Origin: Neomesorhizobium sp963726065
Lineage (GTDB): Bacteria > Pseudomonadota > Alphaproteobacteria > Rhizobiales > Rhizobiaceae
Direction of reading: 5' to 3'
Length of the DNA: 64,000 nt
Assembly: GCA_963726065.1 (NCBI GenBank)
Contig: CAVSAU010000015.1
Span: 62,001 to 126,000 of the forward strand
The notes below the pieces were generated by a model that was given only the letters and a program-made list of their open reading frames with translations, searched no databases and was not told the origin of the DNA. Made by a program: the position numbers and the translations under genes. The number at the start of each line of letters is the position of its first letter. Positions within the stretch are counted from its first letter, which is position 1. Positions 8,078-17,158 of the stretch are shown one piece after another.

Positions 8078-9049
8078 ATGCGAGCTATCCAGTTGACCCG
8101 GTTCGGCGGTCCCGAGGTGTTGCAGGTCGTGAAAGTGCCGAAACCCCAACCCGGACCCGGCGAACTTCTGGTTCGCATGCATGCGGCGGGCGTGAATTTT
8201 TTCGAGGTTCTGATGCGGCAGGACCGCTATGCGACCACGCCGGAGCTGCCGATGATCCCCGGCGTCGAGGTTGCGGGTGTGGTCGAGGCGATCGGAGCTC
8301 GGGTCGCGAACTCATGGCTGGGTCGGCGGATGGCCGCTCCGTTGTTCATGTCGCGTGGATCGGGCGGGTATGCCGAATACGTGACGATCGATGAAAGGCT
8401 GGCCGTTTCGTTGCCGGACGGGCTCTCCTTCGCGGCGGCGGTCGCTCTCATGGTGCAGGGGCTGACGGCTTTGCACACGCTTCGGCGAAGCCCGCCGGAT
8501 GGAAAGTCGATCCTCGTCAGCGCTGCAGCCGGCGGCGTCGGCACGCTGCTGGTCCAGCTTGCGAAACGATCCGGCGCCAAGGCGATAGTTGCGGCGGCCA
8601 GCACCCCGCAGAAGCTCGATTTGGCCGCTTCGCTCGGCGCCGGTATCGGCATGGATTACAGCCGGCCCGACTGGGTGGCCCACACCAGGGACATAACAGG
8701 CGGCGTGGATGTGATCTACGACACCGTTGGCGGCGCGCTGACCGAAAGGCTGATCGACATCCTGGCGCCTGGCGGCGAACTGGTCTTTGGCGCGATGGGC
8801 AGGTTTTCGCTTGGCACCGTTGTGCTCGAAGCGATGCTTGCCCGCAACCAGTCCCTGAAAGGCTTTGCGCTGCTTCCGCTGCTCACTCCAGAGAAGCTCC
8901 AGGCCGACCTTTCAGACCTTTTCAGGCTGGCAGCAGAGGGCGAATTGAAGGTGATTCTGGAAGAGAGCTTTTCATTGGGCCGCGCGAGTGAGGCACATCG
9001 CGCCATCGAGGAACGGCGGACCTCCGGAAAGGTGGTGCTGGTGCCTTAG
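8078..9049 (+). CDS. Zinc-independent quinone oxidoreductase (QOR-type MDR family)
   Basis: 323 residues from ATG 8078 (GAGG upstream; the protein then starts MRAIQLTRFGGPEVLQ, the usual beginning of this family). GroES-like domain to about residue 120, then a Rossmann domain with AAAGGVGTLLVQLAK for NADPH. No zinc-ligand cysteines are seen. It reduces quinones or alkenals with NADPH. It is divergent from an HxlR regulator. The stop codon TAG is the first triplet of a dispersed repeat element. Confidence 0.9.
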   Translation: MRAIQLTRFGGPEVLQVVKVPKPQPGPGELLVRMHAAGVNFFEVLMRQDRYATTPELPMIPGVEVAGVVEAIGARVANSWLGRRMAAPLFMSRGSGGYAEYVTIDERLAVSLPDGLSFAAAVALMVQGLTALHTLRRSPPDGKSILVSAAAGGVGTLLVQLAKRSGAKAIVAAASTPQKLDLAASLGAGIGMDYSRPDWVAHTRDITGGVDVIYDTVGGALTERLIDILAPGGELVFGAMGRFSLGTVVLEAMLARNQSLKGFALLPLLTPEKLQADLSDLFRLAAEGELKVILEESFSLGRASEAHRAIEERRTSGKVVLVP

Positions 9050-9150
9050 GAGCATTTTGCAGCCAAATGGAATCATTTGGCGTCCGCACAAATGCGGCAA
9101 AACAAATCCTTAGAGCGCGTTGTCGGTTCCGAAAGACCGAACCGCTCTAG
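9047..9150. repeat. Dispersed palindromic intergenic repeat, copy 2
   Basis: Same element as 7466-7571, same orientation, with only a few differences. Its first bases form the stop codon of the quinone oxidoreductase gene, so insertion or recombination at the gene end shaped the terminus of the protein. Confidence 0.85.
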
Positions 9151-9240
9151 GAGCGGCGCACTTCGTGTCGTCCGCCAGGCGACCGGCTGGCGAGCACCTT
9201 GTCGATGCGTCGGCCTTCGGGGTCAACGAAATGCGTCAAT
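9151..9240 (-). pseudogene. Fragment duplicating the 3' end of the adjacent CorC/HlyC gene
   Basis: The leftward reading ends with GRRIDKVLASRSPGGRHEVRR, which matches the last residues of the CorC-like protein encoded at 9779-11086 (GRRIDKVIASRLPGSRREVRR). DNA similarity extends over about 80 bases, including the segment coding for the preceding residues. The rest of the gene is absent, so this is a remnant of a partial duplication, directly abutting the dispersed repeat at 9047-9150. Confidence 0.75.
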
Positions 9241-9395
9241 GTAGGGTGCGGCCAAATTTGGCGACGTGGATAAACACATCCGTCATTCCCGACCTCGTCA
9301 GCGAGGTACGAGCGGAGAGTGTCGGGAATCGATGCCGTGACCGTCGCGGCTGTTGAGCGGTGCAGAACGCGCCTGCTCCAGCCAGCACCGCCTTT

Positions 9396-9693
9396 GTCAG
9401 CATCCGTCAGCAGTCTTTCATTTTGTTTTGTCCACACCCCTTTGCCGCTCCCGCATAATCGAGCCATCGCCCTCCCGGGAACCTGGTGCACACCGGGTAT
9501 CAGGCAGGGCGACGGTGCCGGATCGGCAGCGCTGACGGTGGCGTTGCTGGGGCCCTAGGTCCGCGCCCTGACCGAAGCTAGTTCGCGGGCCTCAAAATCC
9601 GCGCTCCCTGCGGTAGGGCAAGAACACCGGCGGCGCCTGGGAGACTGGGCCTCGTATAAATTTGAAACCGCTCTGGTCCAGGCGCCGCTTCCC
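9396..9693 (+). repeat. Long dispersed repeat of about 300 bp, copy A (inverted copy at 36576-36882)
   Basis: From GTCAGCATC to GCGCCGCTTCCC this stretch matches the reverse complement of 36576-36882 over almost its whole length, with one variable patch near 9556-9590. It contains an 11-bp inverted repeat, GCGGCGCCTGG (9630-9640) with CCAGGCGCCGC (9678-9688). No convincing gene is seen in it. Conservation without an obvious protein suggests a mobile-type intergenic repeat or a structured RNA. Confidence 0.8.
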
Positions 9694-9778
9694 GCTTTCT
9701 TTCAACGGTCAGAGGCGATATCCCTGTCGAGGGATCGCAGTGAAAGGCAACACCACTTCCGATCTGCCCTTCGCTGCG

Positions 9779-11086
9779 CTAGCGGCGCACTTCGCGCCGG
9801 CTGCCTGGCAACCGGCTGGCGATCACCTTGTCGATGCGGCGGCCGTCGAGGTCGACGACCTCGAAACGCCAGCCGTTGGCGTCAACGGATTCGCCCGTTC
9901 CCGGCAGCCGGTGCATCTGCGACAGGATGAAACCGGCGAGCGTCTCGTAGTCGCGGTTCTCCGGCAGATCGAAACCCAGATGATCGGCCATCTCGTCGGC
10001 CGGCATGTGGCCGGGTAGAAGCCAGGAGCCGTCTTCGCGCTGCACCAGTTCCTGGTCGCCCGCCTCGATGTCGGCCCGGAACACGCCGGTGATGGCTTCC
10101 AGTATATCGGCGGGCGTCACGATGCCTTCGAAATGGCCGTATTCGTCGTGCACCAGCGCCGCGGGGACATCCGATTCCTTTAGCGTGGTGAGAACGTCGA
10201 GCGCGTCGGCCTGGTCGTGGACGATGGGCGCGGTGCGCACGTGTTGCGCCGGGTCGAATTTCTTTCCGGCAAGCATCGCGGCCAGGACCTCGCGTGTCTG
10301 GATCACGCCAACCATCGCGTCGACGCTGCCTTCGCCTGCGGGCAGCCGCGAATGCTGGGTTTCCATCAGCAGCTTGCGTGTCGCCGCTTCGTCGGACTGG
10401 AGGTTCAGCCAGTCGACATCGGTGCGCGGGGTCATAACGGCGCGCACCGCGCGGTCGCCAAGCCGCATGACGCCGGCGATCATGCGCCGTTCGTCGGATT
10501 CGATGGTGCCGTGATGTTCGGCTTCGGCGACCAGCATCTTGATCTCCTCGTCGGTGACCTTTTCTTCGCTCTCCTCTTTCTGGCCGAGCAGGCGAAGGAC
10601 CGCGCGGCCGGAAACATCGAGCAGCCAGACCAGAGGAGCCGCCACCTTGGCGAGGATCGTCATCGCTGGCGCTACCTTGACCGCAACGCCTTCGGGATTG
10701 CGCAACGCGATCTGCTTGGGCACCAGTTCGCCGATGATGAGGGAACCGTAGGTGATGAGAGCAACCACAATGCCGACGCCCAGCGCATGGGCGACGCCGA
10801 CGCGCACGCCATAGTCGGCAAGCAGCCACGACAGACGCTCGCCGAGCGTCGCCCCGGAAAAGGCGCCCGACAGGACGCCAACGAGCGTGATGCCGATCTG
10901 GACACTGGAGAGGAAGCGGCCGGGATTGGCGCCGAGCGCCAGCGCGCGGCCGGCGCCCTTGACGTTGCGGTCGATCATCGCCTTGAGACGGGCAGGACGG
11001 GAGGAAACGATTGCCAGTTCGGACAGGGCCAGCAGGCCGTTGACGAGAATAAGGACGACGACCGTAGCAATTTCCAGGTAAAGCAT
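9779..11086 (-). CDS. HlyC/CorC (CNNM) family membrane protein with CBS domains
   Basis: 435 residues in the standard order: DUF21/CNNM transmembrane domain (about 1-190, with VLILVNGLLALSELAIVSSR at the start and further hydrophobic segments), a CBS pair (about 200-330, with the MTPRTDVDWL motif), and the C-terminal CorC_HlyC domain (about 350-430). Proteins of this family sit in the inner membrane and are linked to Mg/Co handling. The name hemolysin is historical. AAGG precedes the ATG. The last 25 residues are duplicated as a remnant about 550 bp downstream. Confidence 0.92.
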   Translation of the reverse strand: MLYLEIATVVVLILVNGLLALSELAIVSSRPARLKAMIDRNVKGAGRALALGANPGRFLSSVQIGITLVGVLSGAFSGATLGERLSWLLADYGVRVGVAHALGVGIVVALITYGSLIIGELVPKQIALRNPEGVAVKVAPAMTILAKVAAPLVWLLDVSGRAVLRLLGQKEESEEKVTDEEIKMLVAEAEHHGTIESDERRMIAGVMRLGDRAVRAVMTPRTDVDWLNLQSDEAATRKLLMETQHSRLPAGEGSVDAMVGVIQTREVLAAMLAGKKFDPAQHVRTAPIVHDQADALDVLTTLKESDVPAALVHDEYGHFEGIVTPADILEAITGVFRADIEAGDQELVQREDGSWLLPGHMPADEMADHLGFDLPENRDYETLAGFILSQMHRLPGTGESVDANGWRFEVVDLDGRRIDKVIASRLPGSRREVRR

Positions 11087-11182
11087 GCGGAACCTTTAGC
11101 ATCACGGCCCGCCACAATTGAAGCGCAAAGATCGGCCCAGACGCCGATTGAACGGCTCGCAAAGGGTTGGAACCCTGCTTCG

Positions 11183-11912
11183 TCAGGGCGCCAGCACGCC
11201 AACGGTGACCATTCCGTCGGTGAAATAAGGGTCGCCGCCGCCATTGCGGCCGCTGCTGGTCGGTCCGCGGCCGGGGATCTGGTACTGCCGCAACAGCACG
11301 CCCGCATTGGCGAGGTCGCCAATCACGTTATCGCGCTCTGCATCGACATCAGGCCCAATGTGGTGGGTGATCTGGCCGGTGTCGTGACTGAGGCCGACGC
11401 CGCGATCGAAACTGGCCGAACCCAGCCACATCGGACGATTGTCTTCACCATCGGAAGAGACCAGCCACAGCCGGATGTGGTGGCGCTGGTCGGCGCTTTT
11501 GCCGATCGGCTTTTCGAAGGCGAGATCCTGATGACGGCCGTCGTAGAGCAAGGTGCTCACTGGAGCGTCGGGATAGGGCCGGTCGAGAATCACGCTGGCG
11601 CCGATTTCGATGCTGCTGCGCAAGGTTATGGAGTCGGCGGGGTCCCATTTCGCCGCCGCGAAAGCGCGCAGGACCTGTTCCTTGGAGCCGACTAGTCCGA
11701 CATTGATCGGGTCGCCGGGAATGCCCTGGGGCGTCACTGTCAGCATATAGGTCGAGGCAGGGGAACTCCTTGTCGTCCCACCAGGTCCAGAATGTCGGCA
11801 GAAATGCGTAGGCAAGCGCAAGGTAAAGCGCGGCGAGCATCGCCAGCGCGCGTGTCGCCGACCGCAAACGCCGGCGTTTAGGGGCCTTTCCCGGGCTGGC
11901 CTCGTCTTGCAT
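11183..11912 (-). pseudogene. LssY C-terminal domain protein, frameshifted
   Basis: The N-terminus starts at ATG 11912 with a basic stretch and one membrane anchor (ALAMLAALYLALAYAFLP), then FWTWWDDKEFP. The LssY_C-type domain continues in another frame (LTVTPQGIPGDPINVGLVG to the C-terminus with QITHHIGPDVDAERD). Joining needs removal of one base near 11757-11766, in a run TTCCCCTG on the coding strand. Apart from this indel the domain is intact, so a sequencing error is as likely as real loss. Function of LssY_C proteins is poorly known. Confidence 0.75.
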
Positions 11913-11953
11913 AGCCAGAGACTAAACAGCCATCGCCATCAATGCAAAGCCCG

Positions 11954-13105
11954 TCACTTGCAGGCGCGGTAACCGTTCTTGCGCGGCTTGATGTCGAAAT
12001 GGAAATGGTTGCGGTGATCGTAGTTGTAGCCGGGGCCGAGCACCGTGGTGAAGTAGTCGCAGCCGTCGGCCCGCACGGTGTTGAGGAAGCCGCGCTGGCG
12101 AAACGCGAACCAGCCGGGTTTCTTCACGTCGATGTCGCGGCCGTTCTTCAGTTCGATCCGCATCACGTCGAGCGCGTTACCGCGCGAATGTTCCGACGCG
12201 GTGCGGGTGCCGGCGATCTTGCGGCAGGAATAGCTGGAGCCTTGGTGGATGGTCTTGACGCCGGTCAGATAGCGGTAGCGTGCTGCCGGAGCGAGTTCGC
12301 TCCTGGTCCAGCGCGCGAAGGTCGCCGCCATTTCGCAATTCAGCGTCGCCGCCGGTTTCATCTGGATGCCGCCGGACAGGCCCGAAACCGATACGGGATA
12401 GTCAATCCGGCAGGCATTGCTGTCGTGGATGGGCGCGATGTCGCGGTATTTCACGCCGAGCCGCTTCAGGTCGCGGCGGCAGGCTATTTCGTCGGCGGGC
12501 ATGGAACCGGGCGGCGAGCTCAGCGGCTTTTCCATGCGGGGATAACCCGCCAGATAAGGGTTCGAGGGCACCAGCCGCTGCAATCCCGGGCCGGGATTGG
12601 CCATGGCGACCTGGGTTTCCGGCTCGGGTTCGGGCACGGAGACGATGTCGCTCTGCGGGGCGGGTTCGTCGCCTTCTGTGCCATAGACGGGTGTGGGCGT
12701 CGGCTCTTCAGCGCCATAGACGGGCTCCGGCGCCTGCTCCTCGGTGACGGAGGCGGGCAGCTCCAGCGCGGGATCGGGGCTGATCGCGGCCTGCTGCTGC
12801 TCGATGGCTTGCGCCTGTTCGGAAAGGCTGCGCGGCTGTCGCGACGCGAGGTCGGCCTCGCTGCTGTAGTCCGGCATGGGTTCGGCCTGCTGCGGAGCAA
12901 ATTGCGGCGTTGCCTCCGCTACCGATGCATAGGCGGGCGATACCGCCGATGTATGCGCGCCGACATCGACCTCCGGGCGCAACACGGCTTCGCTGGTGCA
13001 GGCCGAAACCAGGATCGCAGCGGCGAAACCTAGCGCGGCTCGCGTCCGGTGTGCGGAGATTGCCGGTATAAGAGCGGCAAGCGCCTTGCGAAATTCTGGC
13101 AGCAT
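11954..13105 (-). CDS. Extensin-like C-terminal domain lipoprotein
   Basis: About 383 residues. N-terminal signal with a lipobox (LVSAC near residue 36), a long low-complexity linker rich in Pro, Ala, Glu and Gln, then the bacterial extensin-like domain (about 210-383) with CRRDLKRLGVKY, paired cysteines, the motif ASEHSRGNALDV (a His-Asp arrangement shared with D-Ala-D-Ala peptidase-like folds) and DHRNHFHFDIKP at the end. It is probably an outer-surface or periplasmic lipoprotein. A second, divergent copy follows upstream on the same strand at 13298-14245. Its substrate is not established. Confidence 0.88.
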   Translation of the reverse strand: MLPEFRKALAALIPAISAHRTRAALGFAAAILVSACTSEAVLRPEVDVGAHTSAVSPAYASVAEATPQFAPQQAEPMPDYSSEADLASRQPRSLSEQAQAIEQQQAAISPDPALELPASVTEEQAPEPVYGAEEPTPTPVYGTEGDEPAPQSDIVSVPEPEPETQVAMANPGPGLQRLVPSNPYLAGYPRMEKPLSSPPGSMPADEIACRRDLKRLGVKYRDIAPIHDSNACRIDYPVSVSGLSGGIQMKPAATLNCEMAATFARWTRSELAPAARYRYLTGVKTIHQGSSYSCRKIAGTRTASEHSRGNALDVMRIELKNGRDIDVKKPGWFAFRQRGFLNTVRADGCDYFTTVLGPGYNYDHRNHFHFDIKPRKNGYRACK

Positions 13106-13202
13106 CAAACAGCGTCCTGTCCCCGTGGGGCAGGATAGATGCGAAGGGTAAAGGAAAGTTCAGCGCCGGCGTTTACCCCTGCGGCGGAAATCCGGCCGGC
13201 CG

Positions 13203-13300
13203 GAGCATTTTCAGCCAGGTGGAACCGCCTGGCGTCGCACAAATGCGGCTAAAAAACCGGTAGAGCGGAATGCCAGTCAACCTGGATGCATTCCGCTCTA
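13203..13300. repeat. Dispersed palindromic intergenic repeat, diverged copy 3, with a 13-bp hairpin
   Basis: The left half (GAGCATTTTCAGCCAGGTGG onward, then ACAAATGCGGC) follows the layout of copies at 7466 and 9047. The right half is a perfect hairpin: TAGAGCGGAATGC at 13261-13273 with GCATTCCGCTCTA at 13288-13300. The TAG stop of the extensin-like gene on the minus strand is part of the right arm. Confidence 0.8.
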
Positions 13301-14245
13301 CTGGCAGAAAGTCGAGCCGTTGCGGCGCTTTGCAAGATCGAGATGGAAATGGGTCGCGTGGTCGGCGTCACTGCCGGGCCCGAGCACCGTCTTGAACGGG
13401 CCGCAGGCGGCGGTGCGGAGCTTCGACAGGAATTGCGACTGCTTTGGATTGCGCGTCGCGGTCACCTCGACCACAGTCCCGTCCAACAGCGCAAAGGCTG
13501 CGATGTCGAAAGCATTGCCGAAAGCGTGTTCGGACAGTTTGTGGGTTCCGTTGCGGGGGCGGCAGACATATCCGGACGCCTGGGTGATCGATTTCAGGCC
13601 GGAGCCGAGTTCCTGCTCGGCAAGCTTTGAAACCACATCAGTCGAAAACTTCGCCACCGCCTCGGCGGTGGCGCAATTGATGACGATTTCGGGCTGGACG
13701 TCGATCTTGTCGCTCAACGCTTTTACAGCGAGGGGCTGGGGCAGCGCGCAACCAGTTGCATCGCTGAGCGGTGGACGTTCCACGAATTTCGCGCCGAGCG
13801 CCTTGAGCCGCTGCCGGCAGGCCGCTTCCTCGGCCGGCGACGTGACGGGTCGCGGTGGAATTTCCATCTTTGGCCCCTTGTCGGTCTTCCCGGCCTTTTC
13901 CTCGCTTCCTTCGACCGGCGATTTGTCGGTTTCGGGACGTGGTGTCGGTTTCTCATCCACCGTTGCCGGTTCCTCCGGCAGCGGCCTGGGCGTTGGTTTT
14001 TCCGCGGTTTTTGAAGGGACGGTTTGCTCTAAAGGCTCGACTGCCGGGCGAGGGGCGGGAAGCGGGGTATCGGCGGGTTCGGCGGGAATTATCTGCTTGG
14101 CGGTGCGCTCGCGCGGTTCCGGCGGGGGCGCTTTGGCGGGCAGGCTTTCGCCGAAGACCGCGCCGGAAAAGAAAAAAACCGCCGAGAAGAGCAGGGCGCG
14201 CAGGCGGCCCTGCCGGAAAGAATTGTCTGGCGGCGCTATTTCCAT
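13298..14245 (-). CDS. Extensin-like C-terminal domain protein (paralogue of the neighbouring gene)
   Basis: About 315 residues from the ATG at 14245; a GTG at 14269 is an alternative. Signal peptide (RALLFSAVFFFSGAVFGES), a Pro/Glu-rich linker, then the extensin-like domain with CRQRLKALGAKFVERPP, LSEHAFGNAFDI and DADHATHFHLDLAKRRNG. It shares motif order with the protein at 11954-13105 but lacks a lipobox, so it is likely periplasmic while the other is lipid-anchored. The two genes lie head to tail and probably arose by duplication. Confidence 0.87.
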   Translation of the reverse strand: MEIAPPDNSFRQGRLRALLFSAVFFFSGAVFGESLPAKAPPPEPRERTAKQIIPAEPADTPLPAPRPAVEPLEQTVPSKTAEKPTPRPLPEEPATVDEKPTPRPETDKSPVEGSEEKAGKTDKGPKMEIPPRPVTSPAEEAACRQRLKALGAKFVERPPLSDATGCALPQPLAVKALSDKIDVQPEIVINCATAEAVAKFSTDVVSKLAEQELGSGLKSITQASGYVCRPRNGTHKLSEHAFGNAFDIAAFALLDGTVVEVTATRNPKQSQFLSKLRTAACGPFKTVLGPGSDADHATHFHLDLAKRRNGSTFCQ

Positions 14246-14324
14246 TCCCTGGAGATGGCGCGGCTGCACCGCACGGCAACTGGACCAGTCTTCACGATGG
14301 ATTACCGATGATGTCGCGCGCCGA

Positions 14325-14756
14325 TCAGGCGCCGATGGCTTCGAGGCCTTCCTCCAGCCAGTCGGCCAGCAGCGGCATGCCGAGCAGGTATTTTGAAACC
14401 CGCTTGTTGGTGCGCTGGCGCGCTTCGTTCACCGCCTCGGTCCACTCGGCGGCGTCGTAGTCGCCACGGCCGATCCAGGCCAGGGCGATCAGCTCTGCGG
14501 CTTCGTCGACATTGAGGTCGTTGATCAATTCGCGGAGTTCTTCCTCGGTGAGGTTTTCCTCGGCCTCTTCGGCCAGCCCGTCATGCTGGTGGGAATCGCG
14601 CGACTGGCTGTCGAGTTCGACCTCGTGCTCGCTGCCGTCGGCGTAATCGTCGTTGACGGCAGCGCTGATCGCCTTGGCCTTCAGGATGAAGAACCGCACG
14701 GTATCGGGATCGATCGCCAGATCCCACTCCTTCTCCACTTGCTTCTGCACCGACAT
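14325..14756 (-). CDS. DUF3775 domain protein
   Basis: About 143 residues, acidic, matching my recollection of the DUF3775 family: an N-terminal FFILKAKAISAAV segment, a variable acidic middle (AEEAEENLTEEELRELI) and the C-terminal DEAAELIALAWIGRGDY and KYLLGMPLLADWLEEGLEA. GGAGG immediately abuts the ATG at 14756; the in-frame GTG at 14750 has the better distance and may be the true start. A soluble protein of unknown function. Confidence 0.78.
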   Translation of the reverse strand: MSVQKQVEKEWDLAIDPDTVRFFILKAKAISAAVNDDYADGSEHEVELDSQSRDSHQHDGLAEEAEENLTEEELRELINDLNVDEAAELIALAWIGRGDYDAAEWTEAVNEARQRTNKRVSKYLLGMPLLADWLEEGLEAIGA

Positions 14757-14909
14757 CCTCCAGGAGGCGCGTCTTGGCCGCAGACCATAATGCACGCTAC
14801 GGGAGAAAAATCGAGCGTGCACGTCGTTTCATCTGACTGTTGGCGCATTGACAGGCCGAATGGCTGGCCTGAAAAGCAGCGCTCCGTTCCTCCTCATCCC
14901 GGTTCATTC

Positions 14910-15260
14910 ATGACAACTCTGCTTTCCCCGAAGGTACTGCCTGTCGTTTTCCTGATCATGTCGAATGTTTTCATGACCTTCGCCTGGTACGGCCACCTTA
15001 AATTCAAGACCGCGCCGCTCTATGCGGCCGTCCTGTTCAGCTGGGGGCTGGCGTTCTTCGAATACTGGCTGGCGGTGCCGGCCAACCGCATCGGCCACCA
15101 GATCTATTCGGCGGCCGAGCTGAAGACGATGCAGGAGGTGATCACCCTTGCCGTCTTCGTGGTCTTTTCGGTCTTCTACCTGAAGGAAGCGATCACCTGG
15201 AACCACGCGCTGGGCTTTGTGCTGATCGCCGGAGGCGCTGCGCTGATCTTCAAGGGGTAA
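14910..15260 (+). CDS. DMT-superfamily small membrane protein (DUF486)
   Basis: 116 residues with four hydrophobic segments (VLPVVFLIMSNVFMTFAWY; LYAAVLFSWGLAFFEYWLAV; VITLAVFVVFSVFYL; ALGFVLIAGGAALIF), the size and signature (FMTFAWYGHLK, VPANRIGH) of DUF486 proteins, distant relatives of EamA/SMR transporters. It ends 11 bases inside the 3' end of the convergent EamA gene. Substrate unknown. Confidence 0.88.
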   Translation: MTTLLSPKVLPVVFLIMSNVFMTFAWYGHLKFKTAPLYAAVLFSWGLAFFEYWLAVPANRIGHQIYSAAELKTMQEVITLAVFVVFSVFYLKEAITWNHALGFVLIAGGAALIFKG

Positions 15261-16158
15261 CAGGTCTCTTCCGCCCGATCGTCGGGCCGACTTCGACGAT
15301 CAGGATCGCGGCGAGGATCAGTGCGCAGCCGAGGAAGCCGGTGGCCGGCAGACGCTCGCCGAGCAGCCAGATGCCGAACAGTGCGGCGAACACAGCCTCG
15401 GAAGCGAGGAAAATCGCTGCCTGCGGAGCCGTGGTATAGCGCTGTCCGACCGCTTGCAGCGTGAAGGCGATGCCGCCTGAGAAGATGCCGGTGAAGAGGA
15501 TTTCTGGAACGGCATGCCGGACGGCGCTCCAGTCGACCGTCTCGAAGGAGAGAGCGACGGCCAGCCCCAGCACGCCGCAGACGGCGAACTGAACCACAGC
15601 CAGCGTCACCGGGCGGCCGGTCTGGCTGGCATGGCGTGCGATGAAGATAAGCTGCAGGGCCCAGAAGACGGCGCACAAAACGGTCAGCCAGTCGCCGACC
15701 GCGAGCGCGCCGATCTGGCCACCGGACAGAAACCAGATGCCCGCGAGCGCCAGAAGGGCTGCCGGCCAGACCGCGGGATGCGGCGGCTGGCGGAAAAGCG
15801 TCACCGCCAAAAGCGGCACCATGACGACATAAAGCCCGGTCAAGAAGCCGGAATTGGTGACGGTGGTCGTCATCAGGCCGGTCTGCTGCGCCGCCATGCC
15901 GCCGAACAGCAGCATGCCGATGAAGGCGAAAACGCGCCAGTATGCGACTGACAGCGCCTGTTCGGCGCGGCTTGCCTCGCGCAATGCGAAAGGCAGCATC
16001 GAAAGCGCAGCGACGGAAAACCGCAGCCCGACGAAGAAGAACGGTCCGATCGCTTCCATCGCGGTCGATTGCGCGACAAAGCCCATGCCCCATAGGGCAC
16101 CGACGGTGAGCAGAACGAGATTGGCCTGGATGCGGGTCATGGTCTTCCTGGCAAGCAA
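15250..16158 (-). CDS. EamA-type drug/metabolite exporter
   Basis: 302 residues and about ten hydrophobic helices in two EamA repeats, starting near LVLLTVGALWGMGFVAQ and ILFTGIFSGGIAFTLQ. The start is a TTG at 16158, supported by AGGAGG six bases upstream; the ATG at 16140 has only a weak AGGAA. Likely inner-membrane exporter of small metabolites. Its 3' end overlaps the convergent DUF486 gene by 11 bases. Confidence 0.88.
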   Translation of the reverse strand: MLARKTMTRIQANLVLLTVGALWGMGFVAQSTAMEAIGPFFFVGLRFSVAALSMLPFALREASRAEQALSVAYWRVFAFIGMLLFGGMAAQQTGLMTTTVTNSGFLTGLYVVMVPLLAVTLFRQPPHPAVWPAALLALAGIWFLSGGQIGALAVGDWLTVLCAVFWALQLIFIARHASQTGRPVTLAVVQFAVCGVLGLAVALSFETVDWSAVRHAVPEILFTGIFSGGIAFTLQAVGQRYTTAPQAAIFLASEAVFAALFGIWLLGERLPATGFLGCALILAAILIVEVGPTIGRKRPVTP

Positions 16159-16358
16159 TGGTGTCCTCCTAGCACCCCGTTTCCTGCCTGCAATAGCCGC
16201 GATCAGGGCGGGAGTTGGTCCATGGATCTGACACGAGCGGCGGGTTTGGCCGAGATGTCACGCGCATGTGATCGGTTTGGGCTGCGCGATGGGCTCTGGG
16301 CCGGACGAATTTCGCCGCCGAGGCGTTCATCTCATGGGCGTGCTTGAGGAGGATTCCC

Positions 16359-17057
16359 ATGCGAACACGTCTTGCCATCAGATTGCTTTCATTGCTCGTG
16401 GCGCTGCCTCTGGCCGTGGCGCCGGCCTATGCCGCCGGAGGGGGGGGGGGGGGGTGGAAACTCAGGCGGAAGTGGTGGCGGAAGTGCGGGTGGAGGTAGC
16501 GGAGGTGGAAGGGAAGTGGAGGAAACAGCGGCGGTAGCGCTGGCAGCCGTGACAACAACGCTACAATCACCAAATGCAAGCGTGGCCAGGCATGGGACAT
16601 GCGCCGGAAAAGGTGCATGGCTCAGCAAAGTGGCATGTTGGATGACGAAAGCATCTACGAAGCAGGTCGGGAGTTGGCGGTGGCCAAGCGTTATGGTGAG
16701 GCGATCACCGTGCTCAGCCTGGCGGCCGACAAGACCGATCCGCGCATCCTCAACTATCTCGGGTTTTCGCACCGCATGCAGGGCCGTGTACTCGTCGGGC
16801 TCGGCTACTACCGGGAAGCACTGATTCAAGATCCCAGTTATGTCCCGGCCCGCGAATACATGGGCGAAGCCTATCTGCAACTGGGCGACCTCGGCGCGGC
16901 GCGCGAGCAGCTCGGCCAGATTAGCCTTCGCTGTGGCACGACCTGCAGCGAGTACAGCAGGTTGTCGGCCCAGATCGGGCTTTTCCTAAAGGGTGGCGGC
17001 TGGTCGCCGCCCGAGGCTGCGGATGCCGTGGGGGTCTCTTCGGAGAATGCGCTGTAA
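16359..17057 (+). pseudogene. Secreted TPR protein with Gly/Ser linker, broken at a 15-G run
   Basis: Good start: GAGGAGGA then ATG at 16359 and a signal peptide (LLSLLVALPLAVAPAYA). A run of 15 G (16440-16454) shifts the frame so that translation stops at TAG 16497. The next frame reads a natural linker (GGNSGGSGGGSAGGG), and after a second one-base loss near 16511 the original frame resumes with CKRGQAWD, then the TPR region (DDESIYEAG to TCSEYSRLSAQIG). The TPR half is clearly homologous to the next gene. Two compensating indels restore a full protein of about 232 residues, so it is either phase-variable or misread. Confidence 0.75.
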
Positions 17058-17158
17058 CGTCGAAGTGATCGAGACCAAAGGCTGATAAACTATCGTCGGG
17101 AAGAAACGTATCTGCAAAGCCGTTACAATAGCGGAGCGTTTTTCGAGGAGAATTCTTG

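Noticed and set aside
9319..9558. Possible small proteins inside the 300-bp repeat
   Set aside because: Frames partly survive in both copies, but starts, ribosome sites and codon patterns are poor and the variable patch disrupts them; treated as non-coding.
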